From CAKSIN01 sp964423705 (GTDB lineage: Bacteria > Bacillota > Clostridia > UMGS1810): 15,312 nt of DNA. Where the stretch lies: assembly GCA_964423705.1 (NCBI GenBank), contig CAYRGA010000036.1:1-15312 (forward strand), written 5' to 3'. Under the pieces are notes generated by a model, which saw only the letters and a program-made list of their open reading frames with translations, was not told where the DNA came from and did not search any database. Both the position numbers and the translations under genes were made by a program. Of the stretch, positions 6,979-13,276 are shown piece after piece; the stretch's first letter is position 1, and each line of letters begins with the position of its first letter.

Positions 6979-7725
6979 TTATATCCGTTTTTTTGCATAC
7001 AAAACATAAAAAATCACCAATCCTGTCACCGCTCCCAAAGCGATTATCACGCTCGAAACAATCCATCGGTTATCTCTCTCGTTTTCCTTTATCGGACTGT
7101 TGGGCACGATGGGCATAACGTCATCGTTAAAATCTTCCGATATGATTTTTCCGTCCGCATCGGCTATTTTTATACTTTCATTGCCGGGAAGAGGATAGAT
7201 GAGAATTTTGTCATCGTCGTTGACAGCATAGATGCTGCCGTTATCATCTGTTTCAAACTTGGATATTTTGCCGTTTGTACGTATAAAATATGATATTTCC
7301 ACCGCATCGTTAAGGCAGTCCTCCCCCTTCATATTTTGATAAACAATAACGCAGGTATTCTTTATTTCACTGGAATCAACCTTGTACGCACCGCCGAGGA
7401 GCTCATACGCTCCGTTTTTAAGACACAGCGAAGCAAATATATTATCCCCTATTTTCGGAGAATTAAATTCCTCCGTTGTGTGCTCCTCGCAATACGAATA
7501 GTTAAATCTTTTGATATCGATGTCACCCGTCCGCAAAGAAGGAGTATCCTTTCCCACTGTATTGTCAACGGTGACTGTCACCGTATCGCTGTCGACATCC
7601 TTGACAGTACCGAGTATAAGCAAATCATGTTCTCCGTTTAAAATATCCTCGGCAGAATACGCATACGCAGATAATCCTGCAATAAATACCGTAATAATGC
7701 AAAGTAACATAACAAATTTTTTCAC
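6979..7725 (-). CDS. Uncharacterised exported protein with C-terminal membrane anchor
   Basis: I do not recognise this protein of 248 residues. Residues 1-24 are a Sec-type signal peptide (MKKFVMLLCIITVFIAGLSA, then YAYSA, likely cut after AYA or YSA). The exported part has an initial beta-rich unit (about 35-125) that opens LILGTVKDVDSDTVTVTVDN, a pattern seen in small OB-fold-like domains, then a second region (125-215) rich in Asp, Asn and Gly. A single hydrophobic helix at about 221-242 ends in the stop-transfer signal KKRI, giving an outside domain with a short cytoplasmic tail. The start is GTG 7723-7725 with GGAGGG six bases upstream. There are no catalytic motifs, sortase motif or lipobox. 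It lies upstream of the Nudix gene with 96 bases between, and a functional link is not shown. Confidence 0.75.
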   Translation of the reverse strand: MKKFVMLLCIITVFIAGLSAYAYSAEDILNGEHDLLILGTVKDVDSDTVTVTVDNTVGKDTPSLRTGDIDIKRFNYSYCEEHTTEEFNSPKIGDNIFASLCLKNGAYELLGGAYKVDSSEIKNTCVIVYQNMKGEDCLNDAVEISYFIRTNGKISKFETDDNGSIYAVNDDDKILIYPLPGNESIKIADADGKIISEDFNDDVMPIVPNSPIKENERDNRWIVSSVIIALGAVTGLVIFYVLYAKKRI

Positions 7726-7807
7726 TCAAATCCCTCCATTAATGCGAGCTTAACTGCGGAAATCTTCGAAATTTCAAGTTAAAAGGCAAATCTTTTACAA
7801 TTTGTGC

Positions 7808-7843
7808 AAAACAAGGGGGTACCGCTACAAATGCAGTACCCCC
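7808..7843 (-). terminator. Second terminator after ispH-rpsA
   Basis: On the minus strand GGGGGTAC (plus 7843-7836) pairs with GTACCCCC (7822-7815), with two further G-C pairs inside after one mismatch. TTGTTTT (plus 7814-7808) follows. It lies about 115 bases after the ispH-rpsA stop and 90 bases before the GTG of the exported-protein gene. It would stop any transcript that passes the first hairpin. Confidence 0.75.
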
Positions 7844-7859
7844 ACTGTATTTCACCAAG

Positions 7860-7957
7860 GGGCAATGCCCCGTAAATCACACTCCGAAGGCAAGAGAACC
7901 TCCGGTGAAAAAGTAAGTGTCTTCTATGTCCGTTGAAACGGGCGGCACTTGCTTTTA
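7860..7957 (-). other. Structured 3' untranslated region after ispH-rpsA, including a first terminator-like hairpin
   Basis: Immediately after the TAA of ispH-rpsA, an 11-bp stem (plus 7956-7946 with 7919-7909, one G-T pair) encloses an inner hairpin (CCGT/ACGG at about 7930-7940). It ends in TTTTT (7912-7908), so it looks like an intrinsic terminator with an elaborate loop. Next comes an imperfect 7-bp stem (CCGAAGG/CCTCCGG, 7884-7904). A perfect GGGGC/GCCCC hairpin lies at 7859-7871. No open frame of coding quality is seen. The cluster of stems resembles either a terminator array or a structured intergenic repeat. Confidence 0.5.
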
Positions 7958-7958
7958 A

Positions 7959-9965
7959 TTATTCTTCTGTAACCTCTGCTTCTGCCGGTGATTCAACAGC
8001 TGCTTCCTCAGAAGTCTCCTCTGCTGCTTCTGCTACATCGGCACCTTCTGCTTCAGACTGTTCCTTTTCAAGAAGAGCTCTTATACTAAGACCGATTTTT
8101 TTGTTTTCAAGGTCAATTTCAACAACTTTAGCATTGACATGCTGACCTATCATAAGCTCGTCTTCCACTCTGCCGATTCTCTTGTCGGCAACCTGTGAAA
8201 TGTGAATAAGTCCGTCTACGCCGGGGAAAATCTCGGCAAATGCACCAAACGGAACTATTCTTACGATTTTACATTCAACTACATCGTCAACATTAAGCTG
8301 TGCTGCTTTATTCCACGGATTATCCTCTGCCTTTTTAAATCCGAGAGAGATTTTGCCTGTTTCTTTATCGAAGCTGATTACATATACGTCGACAACATCG
8401 CCTTCTTTTACAACCTCGGACGGATGCTTGATCTTAGACCAAGAAAGCTCTGATATATGTACCAAGCCGTCAACACCGCCGATATCAACGAAAGCACCGA
8501 ATTTTGTGAGAGATTTAACTACACCCTCATATCTCTTGCCGACTTCGACATCACTCCAGAATTTCTCGGCCAAAGCTGTCTTCTGTTCTTCGATTACGCT
8601 TCTTATGGAACCGATAATTCTGGTTCTGCCGCGCATTTTCTTGATATCGATAATTCTGAATGATGCCGTTGTACCCATAAGAACATTCAAATCAGCCAGG
8701 TATCTGTCGTTTGCCTGTGAAGCCGGAACAAAAATTCTGACTCCCTTGCAAAGAACTACAACACCGCCGTTTACGACCTGTGTAACCTTACCTGTAAGAA
8801 TCTCCTTGGTTTCAAGAGCATCTTCGATTTCCTTTACGCCCTTCATGGCGATGAGCTTTTTCATAGAAAGAGTAACTTCGCCTTCAACATCGTTTACCCT
8901 AACAACGAAAGCTTCAATCTCATCACCGGGCTTAACAAGTGTCTTGATATCTGCCGACGGATCGTCAGATACCTCGCCTGCCGGTACAAAGCCGTCGGAT
9001 TTGTAACCGAGGTTAACGCTTACACCGGCGTCCGAAACCGAAATAACAGTTCCTTTCACTATATCCCTTGTATTTAAAGTGATAAGAGATTTTTCGTACT
9101 CTTCAAATTCCGCAGCGAAGCTGTCGCTGCTGTTTTTCTGCATTTCTTCCATCTTTTCGACTACCTCCTTAATGATTGCCGCCGGGGTTGAAGCACCGGC
9201 AGTTATACCAATTATCCTTGGTATATATATATCTTGAGGAAAATCCTCAAAATTTTCGATTTGATAAGTATTTTTACAATACTTTTTGCAGATACCGGTA
9301 AGCTTGCAGGTGTTTGAGCTGTGAATCCCTCCGACCACAATCATCATATCTGCCTTTTTGGCAATTTCACCGGCCTCTGTCTGTCGCGTATTGGTCGCAT
9401 TACATATTGTATCAAAAACCTCTATGGTTTTGCAAGTGTTTTTTAAATATTTTGTGATTTTTTTGAAAATTTCTCTTGTTATTGTTGTTTGACATACCAC
9501 ACAGACAGGTTCGTATATATTAATTTTACCATGTAATTCCGGAATGTCAAGAGCAATTACAGCATTATTTTCACACCAGCCGTTAATTCCCATTACTTCG
9601 GGATGATTTTTATCGCCTATTATGACTATCTGATACCCGCTTTTATGTTTTTCCGCAACTATATTGTGAATTTTCTTTACAAACGGACAAGTTAAATCCA
9701 AATATTCAAAACCGTTTGCATTTATCTCATCTATTACAGCCTTGCCGACACCATGTGCGCGTATCGCTATTTTTTCACCTTTTTCAAATTCAACCACGGC
9801 GTGGCGCACCTGTACGCCCTTGCTTTTAAATTCGTTTACCACATCGGTGTTGTGAATAATGGGTCCCAGCGTACCCACCCTTAAAACCTCGGATTCCTCG
9901 GCAAGGTTTTCCACAGCACGCTTCACACCGAAACAAAAGCCTGCACTTTTTGCAAGAATAATCAT
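7959..9965 (-). CDS. ispH: IspH (HMBPP reductase) fused to ribosomal protein S1
   Basis: A bifunctional fusion known from Clostridia, 668 residues. The N-terminal part (1-275) is 4-hydroxy-3-methylbut-2-enyl diphosphate reductase, the last step of the MEP isoprenoid pathway, yielding IPP and DMAPP. Its iron-sulfur ligands C11 (SAGFCFGV), C93 (LTCPFVKK) and C188 (DTICNATNTRQ) are present. So are the substrate residues H38, H71, H121, E123 and the SSN motif at 216-218. After a linker (275-300) come four S1 RNA-binding repeats at about 302-370, 387-456, 475-545 and 559-630, as in S1 of low-GC Gram-positives. The tail (632-668) is very rich in Glu and Ala. ATG 9963-9965 has GAGGGG six bases upstream, and the ATGA overlap with the plsC stop implies coupled translation. 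Confidence 0.95.
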   Translation of the reverse strand: MIILAKSAGFCFGVKRAVENLAEESEVLRVGTLGPIIHNTDVVNEFKSKGVQVRHAVVEFEKGEKIAIRAHGVGKAVIDEINANGFEYLDLTCPFVKKIHNIVAEKHKSGYQIVIIGDKNHPEVMGINGWCENNAVIALDIPELHGKINIYEPVCVVCQTTITREIFKKITKYLKNTCKTIEVFDTICNATNTRQTEAGEIAKKADMMIVVGGIHSSNTCKLTGICKKYCKNTYQIENFEDFPQDIYIPRIIGITAGASTPAAIIKEVVEKMEEMQKNSSDSFAAEFEEYEKSLITLNTRDIVKGTVISVSDAGVSVNLGYKSDGFVPAGEVSDDPSADIKTLVKPGDEIEAFVVRVNDVEGEVTLSMKKLIAMKGVKEIEDALETKEILTGKVTQVVNGGVVVLCKGVRIFVPASQANDRYLADLNVLMGTTASFRIIDIKKMRGRTRIIGSIRSVIEEQKTALAEKFWSDVEVGKRYEGVVKSLTKFGAFVDIGGVDGLVHISELSWSKIKHPSEVVKEGDVVDVYVISFDKETGKISLGFKKAEDNPWNKAAQLNVDDVVECKIVRIVPFGAFAEIFPGVDGLIHISQVADKRIGRVEDELMIGQHVNAKVVEIDLENKKIGLSIRALLEKEQSEAEGADVAEAAEETSEEAAVESPAEAEVTEE

Positions 9966-10543
9966 TTACTGCCCCTCAATTCAAGAACGGAATCATATAT
10001 TTCTGCCGCAAGCTCATCAAGTTTTTCCGATGAAACCTTCGCACCCTTATACTGCGAAAAATCTATTGGCTTTCCTATAATCAGTTCAACCTTTGAAAAA
10101 ATCCTGTAATTTGCATTTATGTATACCGGTACTGCGGGTGATGCCGATTTAACGGCTATAAATGCCACTCCTGACCTTGCGGGTGCGTTTTTATGTTTTT
10201 TCTCTCGGGTTCCGGTGGGGAAAATACCGAGTGCCTCGTCGTTTTTCAAGATATTGAGCGATGCCCTCATCGCTCCCAAATCGCCCGAGCCGCGTTTGAG
10301 CGGTACGGTTCCTATAGTCTTTAAAAACCAACCGAGCAACGGCACTTTAAACAACTCCGCTTTAGCGAGAAACCTTATTCTGCGCTTAATTCCCACTCCT
10401 ATAACCACCGGGTCCCAGAAGCTCAGATGGTTGAAGCATGCTATACACGCTCCGCTTTCCGGCATGTTTTCGGGATTAACAACCTTAATTCTGAAAATAA
10501 GTCTTACAAATCCGCTTACCAAAGCCGACAAAAATTTATACAT
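9962..10543 (-). CDS. plsC: 1-acylglycerol-3-phosphate acyltransferase (PlsC family)
   Basis: Transfers an acyl group to lysophosphatidic acid to make phosphatidic acid at the inner membrane face. Motif I is NHLSFWD, with the catalytic pair H39 and D44 (HX4D). The glycerol-phosphate-binding Arg-containing block is around PLKRGSGDL (81-89). Motif III is FPTGTR (108-113), and the last block is VPVYINANYR (138-147). The usual Glu of FPEGTR is Thr here. The 193 residues are compact but normal for Gram-positive PlsC. A short hydrophobic N-terminus (3-18) probably associates with the membrane. The ATG overlaps the end of cmk by 8 bases and the stop overlaps the ispH start by 4. The cmk-plsC-ispH order is common in Clostridia. 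Confidence 0.92.
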   Translation of the reverse strand: MYKFLSALVSGFVRLIFRIKVVNPENMPESGACIACFNHLSFWDPVVIGVGIKRRIRFLAKAELFKVPLLGWFLKTIGTVPLKRGSGDLGAMRASLNILKNDEALGIFPTGTREKKHKNAPARSGVAFIAVKSASPAVPVYINANYRIFSKVELIIGKPIDFSQYKGAKVSSEKLDELAAEIYDSVLELRGSK

Positions 10544-11216
10544 TACATTCCGCCGCCTTTTCCGATATAATCCTTTTTACCAGGCTGACAGATTCAGCCA
10601 AATCAAGCGAGCTCGTGTCTGCCAAAACAGCATCCTGTGCCATTTTTAACGGTGCACAGGCACGTGTGGTGTCGTTTTCGTCGCGTTTTATGATATCCTC
10701 TTTTATTTTTTCGTAGGTAACATCCTGACCGTTTTGAACCAATTCTTCATATCGTCTTTTGGCTCTCGATTCTACTGAAGCCGTTAGGAAAATCTTAACT
10801 TGTGCATTCGGCAGAATGTTGGTTCCGATATCCCTGCCGTCCATGATGCAGTTATTATGAAGTGCCAAATCACGCTGACAATCCAAAAGCCATGTGCGCA
10901 CCTCGGGTATCGCCGCAATGTCCGATGCACCGGCAGACACCTCTGGAGTACGGATAAAAGCCGTGACATCCTCACCGTCTGCGAACATGTGCTGTTCACC
11001 GCCGATGTAGCTGATATTCATTTCTGTATTATCCAGCATGCTTATAACAGCCGCGTTATTGCTTTTTATATCAATTCCGTTTTTTATCGCCTTGTATGCA
11101 AGCGTACGGTACATAGCTCCCGTATCGATATACAGATATCCCAAATCCTTTGAAACGATTTTGGCAACAGAGCTTTTACCGGCACCGGCAGGTCCGTCAA
11201 CCGCTACATTTATCAT
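10536..11216 (-). CDS. cmk: Cytidylate kinase
   Basis: Phosphorylates CMP and dCMP with ATP. The P-loop GPAGAGKS is at residues 8-15, followed by DTGAMYR (31-37), GRDIGT (127-132) and the lid and nucleotide-binding run RDENDTTRACAPLK (178-191). The length of 226 is typical. The frame is open to an ATG five codons upstream (11229-11231). I prefer ATG 11214-11216, because the family starts directly with the beta strand INVAVDGPAG and a GGGGTG ribosome-site-like sequence sits seven bases before it. It is the first gene of the cmk-plsC-ispH/S1 operon. Confidence 0.94.
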   Translation of the reverse strand: MINVAVDGPAGAGKSSVAKIVSKDLGYLYIDTGAMYRTLAYKAIKNGIDIKSNNAAVISMLDNTEMNISYIGGEQHMFADGEDVTAFIRTPEVSAGASDIAAIPEVRTWLLDCQRDLALHNNCIMDGRDIGTNILPNAQVKIFLTASVESRAKRRYEELVQNGQDVTYEKIKEDIIKRDENDTTRACAPLKMAQDAVLADTSSLDLAESVSLVKRIISEKAAECNV

Positions 11217-11237
11217 TAACCAACACCCCATTCAATG

Positions 11238-11267
11238 TTTCGGCAGTGCGCCGCACCGCCGCCGAAA
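11238..11267 (-). other. GC-rich hairpin in the cmk leader
   Basis: TTTCGGC (plus 11238-11244) pairs with GCCGAAA (11261-11267), and an inner GTGC/GCAC hairpin (11246-11249 with 11253-11256) has loop GCC. It sits 22 bases upstream of the cmk start within a GC-rich island (about 11240-11300), while the DNA further upstream is very AT-rich. No T-run follows on either strand, so it is not a simple terminator. It could be a leader structure of the operon mRNA or a remnant of an intergenic repeat. Confidence 0.45.
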
Positions 11268-11316
11268 AACCAAGTCCGCCCTGCCGCAGCCGACGGCGAT
11301 GAATACCTGACTTTCG

Positions 11317-11385
11317 ATTATAAATCATTATCTTTTATTATACACCAAATCATCGATTATACAAATATTTTTTTACATTTGATAA
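11317..11385 (-). promoter_or_regulatory. Promoter region of the cmk operon with three TATAAT boxes
   Basis: Reading the minus strand, perfect TATAAT hexamers occur at plus 11356-11361, 11337-11342 and 11317-11322, about 20 bases apart. The first has TTATCA at 18 bases, or TATCAA at 17 bases, as a -35. The second has TTGTAT 16 bases upstream. The third has no good -35. At least one is probably the start of the cmk-plsC-ispH/S1 transcript; which one is used cannot be read from sequence. Confidence 0.6.
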
Positions 11386-11410
11386 ATAATTGTAATAATT
11401 AAAATATTTT

Positions 11411-11575
11411 TTAAACTCCCACGACTGATGCATAAACGATAATGGCCGTCAAAATCAGCAATGCATTGCCGACAGCCGATCGCATTCTTTTGCTGCGGTA
11501 CTCATACACGATATAGCTTGCCGTGTAAACCACGCTGTATATTCCGGCAAGCGTAAAAATAATTTTATATATCAC
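11411..11575 (-). CDS. Small two-helix membrane protein at the end of the ger operon, candidate germinant-receptor D subunit
   Basis: A 54-codon ORF starting at GTG 11573-11575, with AAGGGG seven bases upstream, and ending at TAA 11411-11413. It overlaps the gerC stop by 11 bases. The product begins MIYKIIFTLAGIYSVVYTAS and has two hydrophobic helices (about 5-24 and 34-53) joined by a charged loop YEYRSKRMRS (24-33). Bacillus germinant-receptor operons often carry a fourth gene, D, coding for about 55-75 residues with two membrane helices that modulates receptor function. Length, topology, operon place and coupling all fit, though I cannot show sequence homology. No competing frame with coding quality lies here. 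Confidence 0.72.
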   Translation of the reverse strand: MIYKIIFTLAGIYSVVYTASYIVYEYRSKRMRSAVGNALLILTAIIVYASVVGV

Positions 11576-12221
11576 CGTACCGCCCCTTACTTTTAAAATT
11601 CAAATTCAAAGTACCGTTTAAGAACAATTCGTTTTCTCGGCTCAAGCTCAAAAACGGCAGCCGAATACTTTCCTCACATCTGACCGCATCGATACAATCA
11701 CCGACTGTAATCAGCGCCTTCTCCGAAAGTTCATTTTTAAAAACAGCATAAAAATATTTTTCGGCATTAACCTTCACGACAGAAGAAAATTCATTAAAAT
11801 ACTTTTCGGGTGAGAAGCTCGCCGCAGCTGCAAGAGTCTGCGGTCTTACCTTTGAGCTGCTTCCAAAATACTCAGCCGCATTGGCGATATCATTTTCACT
11901 GCATTCGTCCGAAAACAAAAGCAGTGCCATATGTGACAGGCTGAGCTTTTTGCCGATTTTACCTTCTGTTTCCTTTATTGCCGCATCGACTCCGTCCGCA
12001 CACGACCCAAAGCATATCCGACTGTTTTCAGCATTCCCGCCGCCGGGCGAAAACTCAGACGTGTCAGCAATCACAAAGGTATATCTTATGCAGTCATCCC
12101 CGTTCTTTTCAATTCCGACAGCAACCGCACATGCCAAAGAATCTATTTCAGCACTGTCATAGCAGCCTGAAAGGAAAATGCACAAAACACCCATTGTCAA
12201 AATACAGTATCTTCGAATCAC
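11565..12221 (-). CDS. Ger(x)C-type spore germination lipoprotein, short form
   Basis: The C subunit of a GerA-family germinant receptor, a lipoprotein on the outer face of the spore inner membrane. Signal peptide and lipobox LSGC (17-20) place the lipidated Cys at C20, followed by YDSAEIDSLACAVAVGIEKN, the usual start of mature GerC. The SHMALLLFSDE stretch and the PFLSLSRENELFLNGTLN end belong to the N-terminal and middle domains. At 218 residues it is far shorter than typical GerC (about 370-400) and stops where the C-terminal domain (PF05504-type) should begin. The stop is a clean TAA, and the other frames downstream show no remnant of that domain. GTG 12219-12221 has AAGGAG nine bases upstream and forms a GTGA overlap with the gerB stop. 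The open frame extends 24 codons further upstream inside gerB, but without a signal-peptide fit. Confidence 0.82.
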   Translation of the reverse strand: MIRRYCILTMGVLCIFLSGCYDSAEIDSLACAVAVGIEKNGDDCIRYTFVIADTSEFSPGGGNAENSRICFGSCADGVDAAIKETEGKIGKKLSLSHMALLLFSDECSENDIANAAEYFGSSSKVRPQTLAAAASFSPEKYFNEFSSVVKVNAEKYFYAVFKNELSEKALITVGDCIDAVRCEESIRLPFLSLSRENELFLNGTLNLNFKSKGRYGDI

Positions 12222-13276
12222 ACTTTTCCACTCCTTGCTTTTACACGGTACAGCACCGCCGTGACTAACGGAAGCACAAATGCCGCTATACACATCAAAT
12301 GATTTAAAGCTCTTTCAAAGTTAAATTTTAAACATGATATACCGACAATTATAAAAATCAGCATCGGAAGCGTCCCTTTGGCATCGCTTGTCTCAAAAAC
12401 CTCTGAGAAAATATTCAGTGCAAACATCGCCGTCGCACCAACGCTTATAAATCCCGAAAATATCCAAACAAGATACACAAATCCCTCCATTCTCTGCAGC
12501 AGAAGTGAAACTTCGGCAAGGGACGCCAACCTTAAATAAGGATACTCAAATTCCGCAGAAGAAGGATAAGGAACACCCGCACAGTAAAAAAATGTAATTA
12601 TACCTGCGGCAATCCCCGCTGCTGTCAAGGCTCGCATGCCGATTTTGCTTACGGACTTTCCACTTTTCAAAAAACGCGGCAAGCTGTACAGATACAAAGC
12701 ATCCGAAAACATATACAGTTGCGAAAAGCTAGCGAAAAAGCTCCGGTTACCCATACTTTTCGTCGGCAATAAATTTCCGAGGTCGGCATGTTTAATGTTC
12801 ATGGCACATATGACAGCCGAAACAGTCAAAATCAAAATCCCCGCAATATATGAATATCTCGTTAAAGGCTCTATGCCGAAAAAAGCCGCAGCCGCGGCAG
12901 CGGCAACGAAAAAGAGCATAATATACATAATCGGAGATGATACCAAGACCTCCTCACCGACGGCAGCCGTATACATGCGCAGTCTTGACGAAACATTCAG
13001 CACCGTTAATGCAAGAATCACTATTCCAAAAGCAAAGCCGATTTTTTTGCCGTATGCTATATTCATCATTTCGCTCAGAGTGTATTTCATGAGCGGAATT
13101 ACTTTATTTGTAATCCAAAAAATCAGAAGTGCACCCGCGGCACACACAAGCAAACTTATATATGCCATACTGCCCGCCGAATCGACAAAGTCGTTTATGC
13201 CGCAGAGTAAAAAACGCGACATGAACAGCAACACAAAAAGCCACACAGTTTCCCTTTCTCCGATATACGTCCTCAC
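12218..13276 (-). CDS. GerB-type spore germination permease subunit
   Basis: The B subunit of a GerA-family germinant receptor (PF03845, amino acid/polyamine/organocation transporter fold), which carries the germinant-binding site in the spore inner membrane. The 352 residues have about ten hydrophobic helices, starting IGERETVWLFVLLFMSRFLL and ending CIAAFVLPLVTAVLYRVKAR. An unusual run of eight alanines lies in the fourth helix, in FFVAAAAAAAFFG. The start is GTG 13274-13276 with GGAGGG eight bases upstream. It forms a GTGA overlap with the gerA stop, while an ATG seven codons upstream contains this Shine-Dalgarno. The ligand cannot be predicted from sequence. Confidence 0.9.
   Translation of the reverse strand: MRTYIGERETVWLFVLLFMSRFLLCGINDFVDSAGSMAYISLLVCAAGALLIFWITNKVIPLMKYTLSEMMNIAYGKKIGFAFGIVILALTVLNVSSRLRMYTAAVGEEVLVSSPIMYIMLFFVAAAAAAAFFGIEPLTRYSYIAGILILTVSAVICAMNIKHADLGNLLPTKSMGNRSFFASFSQLYMFSDALYLYSLPRFLKSGKSVSKIGMRALTAAGIAAGIITFFYCAGVPYPSSAEFEYPYLRLASLAEVSLLLQRMEGFVYLVWIFSGFISVGATAMFALNIFSEVFETSDAKGTLPMLIFIIVGISCLKFNFERALNHLMCIAAFVLPLVTAVLYRVKARSGKV

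Noticed and set aside
6972..6994. Plus-strand hairpin AACGG/CCGTT followed by seven T
   Set aside because: It looks like a terminator, but no plus-strand gene ends there. The stem is only 5 bp and its T-run is simply the Lys/Arg codons at the end of the exported-protein gene read from the other strand.
8353..9006. Open frame of 217 codons on the plus strand
   Set aside because: It lies antisense to the S1 domains of the IspH-S1 fusion, has Thr/Ser/Pro-rich composition typical of a shadow frame, no ribosome site and no recognisable motif.
10119..10649. Open frame of 176 codons on the plus strand
   Set aside because: Antisense across plsC and the end of cmk, both of which have strong motif support.
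11217..11316. Possible leader peptide or lost gene before cmk in the GC-rich stretch
   Set aside because: Minus-strand frames are open for about 25-30 codons but have no start codon with a ribosome site, and the predicted peptides (Arg/Gly/Ala-rich) resemble GC-rich noncoding sequence.
11411..11564. Possible frameshifted remainder of gerC domain 3
   Set aside because: The frames other than the 54-codon ORF give no GerC-like sequence, and the ORF itself encodes two membrane helices, which GerC domain 3 does not have.
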